NCBI GenBank assembly: GCA_958299035.1
Contig: CATQJL010000001.1
Location: 28,685,521 to 28,749,520 of the forward strand
Reading direction: 5' to 3'
Length of the DNA: 64,000 nucleotides
Source of the DNA: Cylicocyclus nassatus
Taxonomy: Eukaryota; Nematoda; Chromadorea; Rhabditida; Strongylidae
Positions 25,870-37,622 of this stretch are shown here, piece by piece; position 1 is the first letter of the stretch, and each line of letters starts with the position of its first letter. A program made the position numbers and the translations under genes. The notes under the pieces were generated by a model. The model was not told where the DNA came from and ran no database searches. It worked only from the letters and a program-made list of their open reading frames with translations.

Positions 25870-25985
25870 ATATATAAAGAATCTTAACTTAATTCAAAAA
25901 CCTGCAAATGGCGAGAAATCGCATGGCGGGTCCCGAAGCGAACGCTCTTGCAAATAGCACCTTTAGACTACTGGTTCACTAGTCA
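25870..25985 (+). repeat. Short dispersed repeat R, copy 1
   Basis: Contains the core GCGGGTCCCGAAGCGAACGC followed by a TAGCACCTTTAGA block and TTCACTAGTCAA. The same order of blocks occurs twice in tandem at 36585-36805. No inverted ends are obvious. Confidence 0.65.
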
Positions 25986-26497
25986 AGCATAAAATAGCGC
26001 TGACAACAATTCTACCGACCCATTCTCTTTATATATTTTCCTCATCTTACCCGCTCCGCCGCTTTCTTGCCTTCCCACTCCCATCACCAGCTTTTCCCTT
26101 GTGCTTGACGCCAAGTGAGTTCTGTTTCTAATATGTGCAATTGCACACTTTGTATAGCTGCTGCTGTCAAAAGTGATGCACATCAATTTTTTTTTCAAAA
26201 TAAACACTTATTCATGCCTTTTTATGTATAACACAATGCTCTTGAATAGTATACGGTATCTTGGTGATGAAGAAAATCCGAGAAAAGTATTTGAGAAAAT
26301 ACTGTAGAAAATTAAGTTGTGTAACTGCAGACAATATTGGTTACATTTTCAAATTGTGCGTAACATTCCCTTTTACTCTTTTTTCTTATTTACAGTAAGA
26401 TATGATATTCTCTCAATGCTGGGAAATACACCACAACGAAAATCGAAATAAGTAAAATCAAATGAAAAAATCTGAAAATAACAGTAACTTTTAGATT

Positions 26498-27010
26498 TTG
26501 GAGACAGAGAAAATGGTTCAAAACCAGAATAATAATGATGAATATGTGAGAATACAAATAGAACTTCATCTTCCTATTATCGTCCCCCCCCCCGTCACAT
26601 CTTCAATCCCTTACGCCACCTCGCCCTTGCACTCATTTGTTTTATCTTTCGCGTGCAGATTTGAGTGTGTAGCCAGTCTATTGCCGCAATTACGTACATT
26701 CGCTTTCGTCATCCTCGTGTGGAGAGTGTTGAGTGCCTTCGGGGAGCGTCGAGACGCGCAAGAAGAAGTAATCATTGCGCGAAACATAATACTTGAGAGC
26801 CGATGCTTAGCGCATTGGAATTGGATATTGGAAGAGCGGCGATGGAAGGGGCGCTGCCAAATCTCAGAGGGCCCCGGAAGGCTGTTGAGACGCTGGAAAT
26901 GAACGCGAGAAAAAAATTGAAGAGCCATAGTGAAGAACGAGCGGTGGGAATTGACGCGAGAAAAGTGCGCGGGAGTGTTTGCGGAAAGCTTGGAGTAGTT
27001 TGCACTTCCG
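26498..27010. other. GC-richer region with overlapping open frames
   Basis: Frames of 134 codons (+, 26498-26902), 70 codons (+, 26803-27015) and 105 codons (-, 26611-26928) overlap in a segment richer in GC than its surroundings. None shows a domain I recognise. It could be a fragment of an exon or a decayed element. A ten-C tract sits at 26584-26593. Confidence 0.2.
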
Positions 27011-29663
27011 CCTAGTCAGCAAGTTATTTGACACCTGTCTGAGTGTGTTCCCTAAACTTCTGGTTTCTGATTTTTGAAATTTTGACGTGGTCAACAAAGC
27101 ATTTCGTCAGACCAATGCAGATGCCACATTCCTTCGCCTTTCAGCTTTGCCGCCAAAGAAAGCTTATTCTCTTACATTTTTTTTTCACCTCGAGTTTTCC
27201 GAACTGGTATCTGTTAGATTATCATTGTCTACACTTTACCGTTTCGTCCCCTACCTCAGACAGATTTTCCTCTCAATTTCTGGACCCTCTTTGGGACTCC
27301 TCGGTAAGGAGAGAGGAATTAGAATGGTTTTGGAAACGTATATTTTTTATTTTTTTTCTCTGAATAAAAAGTTAAATCACTTTTCAGTTTTCAATGCTAT
27401 ATGGTGACTTCCAAAATTTTTAAATTCGTTTCGTGACAATCCGTCAAGATCAAGAGCTTGAACCCACTGAATTCTTACTCATACTCAGATTGAATCAGGG
27501 GTTTTGAAATCTAACTGTCTGCACTAAGAGTTCATTTTTAAGCCTGGAGTTACAAGCTCAAAAACGTAGACAACGATAATTTCCCCACTCTCACTCGTCC
27601 TTGTCTTTCCCCCTACCCACTGTGAATGACGCAAAACCATGAAAGAAAAAGGTAACGTACACAGTCATGATGTTCTTTTTTCCACTTTCTCCTACTGAAA
27701 AAGTAATTTGGCTCAAGTTTCTAGGTAAATGCTGCATTTTTTTACTATATATAGATTTCCTAAAAAAGCTAGGAAAATATGCTAAAAAAGCCACACAAGA
27801 AATAATCAATTAAAGGCTACTGCGTGACGGAGGAGCAGAAGCAGTTTTAGTTGAGCGGGCGCGAACGCGACGTGCGCGTATCCTCAAGGTTGTAAATCCT
27901 GCGCCTCACGCGCTCTGCGGCCAATGAAGCCGCGTTCGCACCCAAAGATATTGCGCCTTCGTCGTGCAGCAGCGTATATGTCAAAATTACTGAAACTAGA
28001 AAAAAATCAAAATTTCTTTATCTGTACTCCTACAGCGGAATAAAATATTAGGTTATCATATGGTAAGATAATATGACCATAAGGAATATGGGCGCAAAAA
28101 AAGTGCATGATTATTTTCCAGCAAAGTGCACATTCTTGGAGTAAAAATAGTTTTATGTGATATCATTTTTTCGAGCTATTTTTGTCCTACGACTGCATAA
28201 AAAGCTATAACTTGATGGAAATTTGGAATAAACTATGAAGTAGAAGCCATAATCCCCTTAGTAAGCTTTTCAAGTCGAGAACCTTCAGAGCGCTGATGAA
28301 GCTACAAATCTCTCCTCCTTCTCCCCCCCCCCCCTCCTCTTCTACGAACCAGCCATCTTTGCCAATTGTAGGTGTGACTATTCAGAGTTGCTGTCCTGTT
28401 ATACGCAAACTCCATGACAGTTCCAGAAAAAGTTTTTGGGGAACAGAGGGTGGGAGGTAACAAAAAAACGTTTTTCTTGGAAACCTTGCATCCCGGAATG
28501 CTCAAAAAAAATGTGGCAAAAGCAGTGAACTCTTATGAAAGTTATGGAATATTCCAAGTCAATAGCAAATTCAAAAAATTGGCGCAAATATTATGATTTT
28601 TGTGGACAAGCTAGATTCCACTAACTTTGTTTCAGTTCAAGTAAAATTCATATTTATTCTATTGTTTTGATATATGTATTTGTAAGCAGAAGCTCATGGC
28701 AGTGGATGAAAGTGGTATTTTTGCGTAAAGTATTCGAGCTCAAATTTCATAAAATCTTCAACTCATGCATATGTTATAGATCCTTTGAATTTATTTGCAA
28801 AGTCCTTTTTTCTCGTTTTTTTTTTTTGAAAAAATTTTTCGGAAATTTCCAATTTTTGATCTCTGCTTTTCTGTGCTTTCGCAAACGTTCGTCAATCCAA
28901 TGCAGAAGCGCCAGCGAAGTCCATTCTGCGATGGGCTTATGAGATTTGTAAAGATTGTCGTCATCGCTGCTTCCAAAATTCGGCCCTCTTGCAGTTGGGC
29001 GTTGCACTCAATAGCATCAGACATCATCTTTGCTACCCGGTGGTATCCCTTTGTTTTGTTTTTCTTACAGGAACCTGGATTTCAAAGGGAATCCTGCAGT
29101 ACGCAGAAAAATTCCAAGTAGAAATTTTCATGCTTCAATGACTTACAACGACGAGCAATACTCATGTTTCACACAAATATGGAATTGCATTCTGCTCTGT
29201 TTTGGCCAAATATCATTGTTTTCTTGCGAATACGATAAGTATTATCTTGGCACTAATTTTTATCCTACATTTTCGTTGTTCAGAAATGCTTGGCATCGAT
29301 TTGATTTGAAATGGTGAAAAATCGGAACAGTTTTACGTGGTAGGGTCGGTCATTGGATGAAAATTGTCAGCACTAGCTATAGCTAAAATTCAAGCTATAG
29401 CTTGAATTATTGGTTGTCGCAAAACACTTTCTGTTGAAGGGACGATGTGATTTTTTTATCTTGATTCGCGGTGTTAGTACCCTTCGAAAAAATTTGTGCA
29501 GCTCAAGTTTTTTCGCTTCACAAAGATTTTCAATATTGAAAAGAGAATGGTGGCCCTACAGATTTGTAAGAATTCTTTTTACAAAGTTGATCGTCCAAAT
29601 TTGTGGATTATTATGAATTTACTTACAGTTGAAGGCAGTTTCCTTTACTGCTCAAAATCGTGT
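27011..29663. other. Stretch without recognisable gene
   Basis: AT-rich with many T-runs. A GC-rich island at about 27820-27980 (GCGGGCGCGAACGCGACGTG and CTGCGGCCAATGAAGCCGCG) may be a small repeat, but I found no second copy. A 12-C tract lies at 28323-28334. Coding frames are short. Confidence 0.35.
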
Positions 29664-29839
29664 AACCTTTGAATCAACTGTATTGGCGGCTGGAAGGCGG
29701 AGTTTTGTGACGTAATTCAGGCCGCTCGCGCTCGCAACACAGTCGGCGTCTCTCGCGCGCGTGCTCTCTGATTATTCCCTAGCCTTGACTAGGTTACGAA
29801 GCCTCGCCTTCAGCCACCAAGCTAGTTGATTCAAAGGTT
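29664..29839. mobile_element. 170 bp MITE family M, copy 1
   Basis: Inverted ends TTGAATCAACTG...GGCGGCTGGAAGGCGGAG and the complementary CTTCAGCCACCAAGC...GTTGATTCAA; the middle is rich in GCGCGC. Copies 2 and 3 lie at 35417-35576 and 37459-37622. Confidence 0.8.
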
Positions 29840-30332
29840 AGATCACTGAGATTTTGTGATTCTCGAAAGAAGAGGTTGGGGGGCGGAACGCGCCTCGATA
29901 TCCATCATTCCTCTTCGGGAAGCTCGCAAGACTTTACCTATTTCGTCTACTACTGCTAGTCATAGACGATAAATGAATACCTTGTCTATGGATTCACGAT
30001 TTTTAGCATACCTGCTTTTTGATTATTTTTATAATTCGTCTGAACATTTAAGAAAAGTGTTAATGCTTATTCTGTAAAAATCTGGTAGATAAAACAACCG
30101 CCATTCACGCCAAATTTTTTCCCTTACGCTTTGAAAACTCTTTTATTAGCTTCAACGCAAACGTGCAAAAAATTCAAAAATCCAAAGTCCTGACATCGCT
30201 ATAGTGCGGAAATCATTTGCATTCTGCATCTTCTCCTACACTAGACTATATTTTATGAGATTTCCAGCACGCGAGCAGTAGCATTATTGATGCAGGTATC
30301 ACGCTATTCTAGAGTAAAAAATGAAATTGAGT

Positions 30333-30425
30333 TGACAATTTTTCAGGCATGGGCATGCCTACACCTGAAATATTGTAGTTGACAATTTTTCAGGCATGGG
30401 CATGCCTACACCTGAAATATTGTAC
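30333..30425 (+). repeat. Tandem pair of 46 bp palindromic units
   Basis: The unit GTTGACAATTTTTCAGGCAT... is present twice head to tail without change. Each contains an imperfect palindrome built on TTTCAGG, GGCATGCC and CCTGAAA. Confidence 0.9.
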
Positions 30426-33400
30426 GTACAGTTTCATCAATGTGTACTTATATCTTCTGTTCTTGTGTTGCCCAAATCTTATACTGATTGTGGGCGGAGC
30501 TAGTGGTTGATAGGGGCGGGGCTGGTCATTTCTGCCTCTTTTTACTATATTTAAGTACAAAATTCCATAAAACTTTCGTGCTTAAGTTTGTACATCTATC
30601 ATTTCTACAAGCTCTTCTCCTTCCACTTTCAACGCTTGGAAAATTTGCAATAATCAGCGGTTTTTTGTTTCGACTTCGCATTTTTTCAATTTCATCTCGT
30701 AGCTGATACTCAATGCCTGCAAAATTCGTGAAATATTCATAACTTTCAGAATATTACGCTTCTATCCAGTCCTCACGTCATCGGAACTTCCTCGTTCATT
30801 CTGAGCTGTGCTTTGTAGTCGAGTTCAGCTGACTTCGCCAAGATGCTGCATACATCTTCACTTTTCTAGTGTTTTTACGTACTTTCGGCCGACAAAAGCT
30901 TCCTCAGCCGTAAAGGTGATTACGCATGGCCTCTTCTTTCTTGGGCCTCGCTAGAATAAGCAAACTTTTCGAAAAGAGGTTTTTTGCTGGAGGTTACCAC
31001 GCATATTCTGCAACAACCGTGTCTTTGAAACAATAGCATTGGTGAAGCGAGAAGAAGCAGAGTTCAAAGGAGAAAGGGGGGGGGGGGGAGTTCGTCTGAA
31101 ATCATTGCTTACTTATTTTTTCCCTTTTTGTCACATTTTTTTGAATATATCTCATTTTACTACTTCAGGAACTGCTGAAAAGGGAATTTTGTCGTAACTT
31201 TAGTCATCTTTTGAATTCGAATTTCATAGAAATTATTCTGCATTTCTTGCCCTTCTAAACTTTTCGTGTTCCCATAGTTTTTGATTATTAAACTCCTTTT
31301 GTCCTCCTGCCACGTGAGGTACGCATGAAAATATTTTTTTACGATTCTTTAATATCTGAGATTGGATCTAGAAGTAATGAACTTGTGAGAATTCGCATGA
31401 TGAAACCCTACTTTCTCACATTCACATAGTAGGAGTAATTATTGAATCTATATCAGCCGCTTATAAGCCTTCTCTTATTTTTCGTATTTTTTTCAAGTGA
31501 TTTTCCATTTGGGATTTCGAGTGCGATTGGCATTTCAGGTTGTTGAGGCCACAAAAATAGGAAGATTTGTCTGGCTTTAATGATTTTGTAATTTTTATTC
31601 AAAGGTTTACTACTTGCAAATTGGTGCTTTCTTCTTCCACTCTCATTCTTCCTAAATCTGCTTATTTATGTTTTCTATGGACAAATTTGTAGAAAAAGAG
31701 GTGTATGAATAATCAAAAGACGCAATCGGTGTAGGGTCCACCACTTGACCAATTTCAAGGCTTTCTAAAAATGCGGTTTCTAGTCCTGAAGGTTTTTTTC
31801 TATAATCATTGTTCGTGAGACTTGACTGAACGCTCCCTTCAATCAAATATTTGTATTGTTTTCCAATGTCCTCACATTCTTTTCTTATTAGGATTTTTAC
31901 ATTGGCTTACATTCCGACTCCATTAACGATTTTTACGTTATTTCCTATGGTTGACCAATTAATTACTTTAGTCTGTTTATTTGTCTTTTTTCGTTTCTGA
32001 AACATCGCAAATCAATCGGGCATGCCCGGCTATGTACATTTCGCTTAGCTTTTTTTTTTCAAAGCTTTCGTGAGATTTTGGAGTGGACTCAAGCGCCGCC
32101 CCGGCTGTTTTCATTTCGTTTGGCCGTTTCTCTTATTTCGAAGATGCGACCCAGAGTTCATTCATTTCTATTTTTTTGTTCGTTCGTTCATTCAGTCATT
32201 CATTTCATTCAATTCCCGTTCATTCATTTACTCATTCATTTATTAATTCATTGCTTTTTTCATCGTCAGTCATTTTTATTCTACGAAAATGTGGTGATCA
32301 TTTGAAATCGCTTAATTGATATCTTCTAAAGATTTAAAAATTTGTTTCGGAGCCTCTATGACGTCGTCACTGTAAAAGTCGATACAAACAATATCAGTTT
32401 GGCAGAAATGGTACCAATTACTCAATAAAAAGCTGAATGTTATTCTCTGGGACGCTTTCAGAGCAAGTGCAGTGCTCAATCTGTAAACTTCAAATTTGTT
32501 GAAAGAAATTAGCGCACTAAATGACAGGCACTTGGAATTTGGTGTTCCGTGAATGGAATAACATACTAGAGTACCACACTTATTAACAGTATCCTAGAAA
32601 GTCAGGGAAAGTCAGGGATCGATCTATAAGGAAAGGGAAAACATTTTCTAAGGTGGACGCAATGTCTGATCTAACCTACGCGACGCCAAATGACAATTGT
32701 TCGTCATGTAGTGAGTGCCCTACTTTCGCTCTACCGGTAATGAACTGCTTGATATGAAAAGCCTTTAGAAGTTTCATGTACAAAATTCCTAGCGTAGGCG
32801 GACCCAATCAGTGACGAAGCGCGAAACATTGTTGAACGTCTATTGCATTACACAGCAAAAAACTAGTTCCACATGCGTTCGTGTTTTCATCAGTTGGTCC
32901 CGTGACGATGCAATAAAATAGCATAAATTATGGGGTTTGTTCCGCTACCAACTTCAATTTTCTGTTGTTCTGCACTCTAGCACAACATACAACGAAATTT
33001 TACGTACTTTCATCATTAGGAACCACCTAGCAGTAAACCAGACGAAGGCGTTTGGGATAAGCGAATCCCTTGTGAATCTTCGTCTTTGCTGAAGGTCTGC
33101 AAAAACACGTAAATATTGCCGTGAATGCGCGAGCCTTGACAGGCGACTGATGGCCTGTCAGACGCAGATGATGGCATCGGGCTGCAATCTGCCACCGAAG
33201 TACCACTCATCCTCGTCTTCGGTATGATATACGAGACATTTTCGAGCCGTTCGAGATCTTAAGAAGTTGTTTTTTGTCGTTTTCCATGGAAAATGGGACC
33301 CTATATTGAAGTAGACGTCATGGGGTTCAAAGATCAAAACTTTTTTTCGACTCAAAACTGGAGTATACTTTGTTTGAGTAAAACTCATTCTCCAACAACA

Positions 33401-35416
33401 GAAATGCGAAACCTAAGTTTTCTCATTGTGCGCAAAATTGAGAAGATTCTCTTCGGTCAAAGAATTTCAAACGGCAGACAACAATTTCTGTTGTTAATTG
33501 TTAAATAGGAAAAATTTATCTCTACTCGAATGCAAAATTGCTAGTCTCTACATATATTAGGCATGGAATCGAAGCTTACTTGCATATTTGAGTTTTTGGA
33601 TTTTTCATTTTGGCATACGGTCCATCGCTGTCGATGGAAAATCCTGAATAGTTTTTGTGATAGAAGAAACTACAAACTACTTTCCCACAAAAAAATCGAT
33701 AAAAAATAACAAGAAAAGTTTTTATGAGGTTTATACTGTTTATATGATCGTTTACCTTTCATTTTACAATGACGCCTTCTCTACTGTTTATATGATGAGC
33801 AAGGCATTCTCACAGCGAAAGCCTCGACATTCTCAAAAATCTTGGAACAATGTGAGATTTTAGGAAAATTCTTTAAAAAATAGTCTCGTCGAAAATCTTT
33901 CTTCCTCCCTCGATCACGTATTCGACAATGTTGAACTAAGCTTTCATGTTTAGACGTCAGGAACAAAAATAGAGAATTGGCAAACTCCGCCCATATGGGT
34001 GGAGAATAGCAACCTCCGCTCTTGACGGCAGTGAATTTCCCAAATACACTGTCATCAAGGGTATAAAGTAATGCTTGTAATTCGTCAGCGAAAATCTTTA
34101 GAAAATGCCTTGGAAGAAGAGTTTGAACTGATATCCTACAAGGTGTTTAATAGAGTAATCCTATTTTTTATTAAAATACCAGGCTTTGTACTCAAAAATT
34201 GTATTTTAAGTATTCTTTAGTGTTCTACCGTGGGAGAGCATCTTGGGCAGGCGACTAGGCTATGGAATGTTTCAAAAAATTGCTTGCTTCAATACATAAA
34301 CCTACTTATATGAGCTCGCAAGAAAGATCCACGGTATATAGCATCCATATTGTTCATTAGACTTCTTCTAACCTTGAGCAGCACACATTTACTAGGTGAG
34401 AATTTGGAGCGAAGTCGTCCCATATGTACCCCACCCCCTTGTTCAACTCTCCCTCCGCTGCGGAACCACTCCAAATTTTGCTTTTCATTCGGAAGTTCCG
34501 TTGAATCGTCCGAGCATTTGCTGCCAGATTGCCTAAACAGTAGATTATGTAGCCTCTGTGAAGTTTTCCACTCATCCGAATACTATCTGCAAACCACGGT
34601 CTGTAAGAGAATTTGCTTATATAATAGATTTATGCGAAACGCGGAAACTCATGTCTTTCCTGTGGCCAAGAATGAGGAAACACACGACGCAAGCCATGAA
34701 ATTACATCAGTGTTTTTGACCAGCGCCGTTCCTTGCGGGTTCCGTGATGTTCTCGCTCTACTTCCCAGACATGTTTATCTCGGTGTTCATTTCGTAAACA
34801 CCTCCAATAATGACTAATGGGATTGCTTTTACGCTGTCCGGACCTTTTGTCCTCTTCATTAGTGTCTTCCGAATCATTTCAGTCTGTAAAAAGTCGAAAT
34901 TTGAGTCGCCGCAATATGCCCTGAGTAGATTTTTTGTCGAAATTCTTGGAGTACAATGCGTTGTGTGTTAAAGAGTGGGGATGACCGAAAAAATTTTCAA
35001 AGGCTTTCCAGATTTTAGGCATTTCGTAGCCTGGGTGTTACATAATTCATTTACAAAGCCAATTTAAGTATTTGCAAACAATCTTAACAATTCAGAAGTA
35101 ACTAAAAGTTACCTGTACAATTCTATCGCTTGAATACTCAAATTTGATTCCCATTGGGGGGGGGGAGGGGGAGAGGGAAGGGGTACTCCCGGGCCGGCAC
35201 TGCTAGAATAGTAGAGTTATATGCGATTGAAATCACACAACTAAAATTAATCTGATAAATTCTCTCATCGCTACGGTAAGTATACTGTAGCAACGGCATG
35301 CTATTCGTATCAAAATGCATGAGCGAATATAAATTTTGATAAATATTTTCAGTTAAGGGGGCACCGGTGTACTAAGGAAGGGGAAGGGGCACCATCGAAA
35401 TTTTCGATTATTTTTT
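30426..35416. other. Long gene-poor stretch
   Basis: No gene recognised. Landmarks: a 13-G tract at 31076-31088, a CATT-type simple repeat at 32160-32260, an unremarkable 155-codon frame at 34350-34817 with no domain, and a 10-G tract at 35156-35165. Minus-strand frames around 33016-33388 contain DEDEWYFGGRL but no family is recognised. Confidence 0.35.
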
Positions 35417-35576
35417 GATTCAGCTGGCTTGCGGCTGAAAGGCGGGGCTTCATGACCTAATTAAGGCTAAATAAGTTCAGAGAGTACGCGCGCGAGGGAG
35501 ATGTAGACTGCGTAGCGGGCGCGAGCAGCCTTGACTAGGTAAATAACCGCCTTCCAGCCGCCAAGCCAGTTGAATT
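35417..35576. mobile_element. 170 bp MITE family M, copy 2
   Basis: Ends GATTCAGCTGG...GGCTGAAAGGCGGGGC and GCCTTCCAGCCGCCAAGC...AGTTGAAT. The interior GACCTAATTAAGGCTA and the GCGCGCGAG block match copy 3 closely. Confidence 0.8.
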
Positions 35577-36049
35577 GTTACCTAGGGGTCTCAGAAAATT
35601 GTGCAGGTATGTTTCTACTTGTATAATCTAACAAAAGTAAGTAACAAAAGTAAATTTCCGAAAATTCAAACAATGTAAAAAAAATTTTGATAGCGTGGTT
35701 GTGTCTACGACCTTTTTGGAAATTCAAATTTTCGAGAATTAAAAGTCCACTAAGGAACTGGGAAGCATCCTAAAAACGTTTTCGGAGGGTGTGATCAAAG
35801 TCACATTCCTTCATTCGAGAAAATTTTTTGCCCCTTCCCCTCCCCATTCGAAGCAGCTCAAATCCTTCCTCATTTGTATATAATAAAGTACTTTCTCGTA
35901 CGCGCGCATAAAAACCTTGAAAATCAGAATTTATTGGATAGCAATTTCAAGTCCTTTTCATCCTTTACCACTACTTGTCTCACTTCTATACTTCCTCCAT
36001 AATTCAAAACATTTTCCAGAACTTGGTCATATTTTCATTTTTCGTTCAT

Positions 36050-36309
36050 TCATAAGCAAGTGATAAATAGCTTTTCGCTAGCCTCTAGACCATTGGCTCG
36101 CGCTTCGTCTTCGTCCCCCCTCTCTCTCAATCCAATTTGCCATTGTCTACTCTTTTTGCATGTTTTGTTTCTAGCTGTCTGGCAAGATAAACGAGAACAT
36201 ATCGCATCAGATTGATTGCTGCCATTATCTTCTCGTCTGGAATAGCCCCACAGCATGGGGAGCGCGAAAATATCCGGCAATAGGGGCACGCAAGATGCGA
36301 TTGCTTCAT
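36050..36309 (-). other. Possible small minus-strand frame
   Basis: A 60-codon frame from 36309 to 36127 begins MKQSHLACPYCRIF and contains a Cys-x2-Cys pair and an amphipathic stretch. It may be an exon, but I found no partner exon or known domain. The alternative is chance. Confidence 0.15.
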
Positions 36310-36584
36310 TGTTTTATGGTGCTGCTTTTATGTTTAGTGAAAATGTTGGTTCTTTACATGGTTTGATAAAATGCACCTAATATCGCGAATCTCTTACATA
36401 CTGCCCATTTATAGGGTAGTTATTGATTGATTTTTTTTTGCTGGAATTCAAGTCAATCGTCAATTTACGACTGAAGCTGTGGTATAAAATCGATTTCGTG
36501 ACATTTTTGGTTATTACTCCGACTAATTTCGAGTTCCCAAGTTTTTTGCTTTCATTTTAACAAATATTAGTCAATATATATAGA

Positions 36585-36805
36585 ATCGTAGCGCCAATTC
36601 AAAAATATCAGATAGCGGGAATCTGCGGCGGGTCCCGAAGCAAACGCTCTTAGCTCTAGCACCTTTATACTGGTTTACTAGCCTAATGTATATGGAATCG
36701 TAACGCCATTTCAAAAAATATCAGATAACGGGAAACCGCGGCGGGTCCCGAAGCGAATGCTCCTGCAGAGCACTTTAGATCATTGGATCACTAATCAATG
36801 AAAGT
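36585..36805 (+). repeat. Short dispersed repeat R, two tandem copies
   Basis: Two ~110 bp units, each running from ATCGTARCGCCA through TTCAAAAATATCAGATA, GCGGGTCCCGAAGC and AGCAC..TTTA to ACTA. Both match the copy at 25870-25985. The GGTCCCGAAGC core is the most conserved part. Confidence 0.7.
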
Positions 36806-37458
36806 TGACTTGATGTAGGGCGAAGGTACTAACTTGTCAATTTGTTTGTCATGGCTATCAAGTTGATAAATTTATTGAAATTTTGCCCCTCCTCTTCCCG
36901 AACCTTCTTGAAACTAGAATTGATTACAGTTGATCAAAAGTGTTTCTGAGATTTGTGGATTTGAAATTTTCCCCAAATTTTCTCTCCAAACAGTGGAATT
37001 CTCTGGGACACATTCTAATCCGCGTTGTTTTATAAATGATATCTTTAGTTTACAATGAAGATTCTTCATCAAACTTTTCGCAAAACAACCGCTGAATTAA
37101 AGGACATTTCAACAAACATTAGTTCAAATTTTATCGCCACATCAACATTTCGTCCTTCTCGGCTATCAGCTATCACTGTAAATTTTTGTTTCTTCAAGCA
37201 GCTTCGTTCCCACGCCTTCAAAGCAGAACCTTAATTAGACGAGCAATCATATTCGACCACAAGTCCGCGAAGCCAAAGTGAAAAGTCTGCAAAACTTTTC
37301 TTCTTTCGCTGCTTATTAGCAATCCTTGCTAAACTATTATGGTGGATTGCTAATAACGCGAAAGGGAATTGCACCACAGATTGCTGAGTTGCTCCTCGAG
37401 AGTTGCAACATGCCATGAATTTTCAAAATTTTCGATTTATCATAGAAAGTACCCTCTA

Positions 37459-37622
37459 ATTCAACTGTCTTGGCGGCTGGAAGGCGGAGCCTCGTGACCT
37501 AATTAAGGCTAGGTAATTGATCAGAGAGCATGCGCGCGGAAGAGACATAGACTGCGCGCTGGCGCGAGCGGGCTTAACTAGGTCACAAAGCCCCGCTTTG
37601 TAGCAGCCAAGTCAGTTGAATG
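37459..37622. mobile_element. 170 bp MITE family M, copy 3
   Basis: Ends ATTCAACTGTCTTGGCGGCT and AGCAGCCAAGTCAGTTGAAT are inverted. It is closest to copy 2. Confidence 0.8.

Noticed and set aside
34350..34817. 155-codon open frame on the + strand
   Set aside because: No motif, a biased composition and an antisense frame of similar quality; taken as chance.
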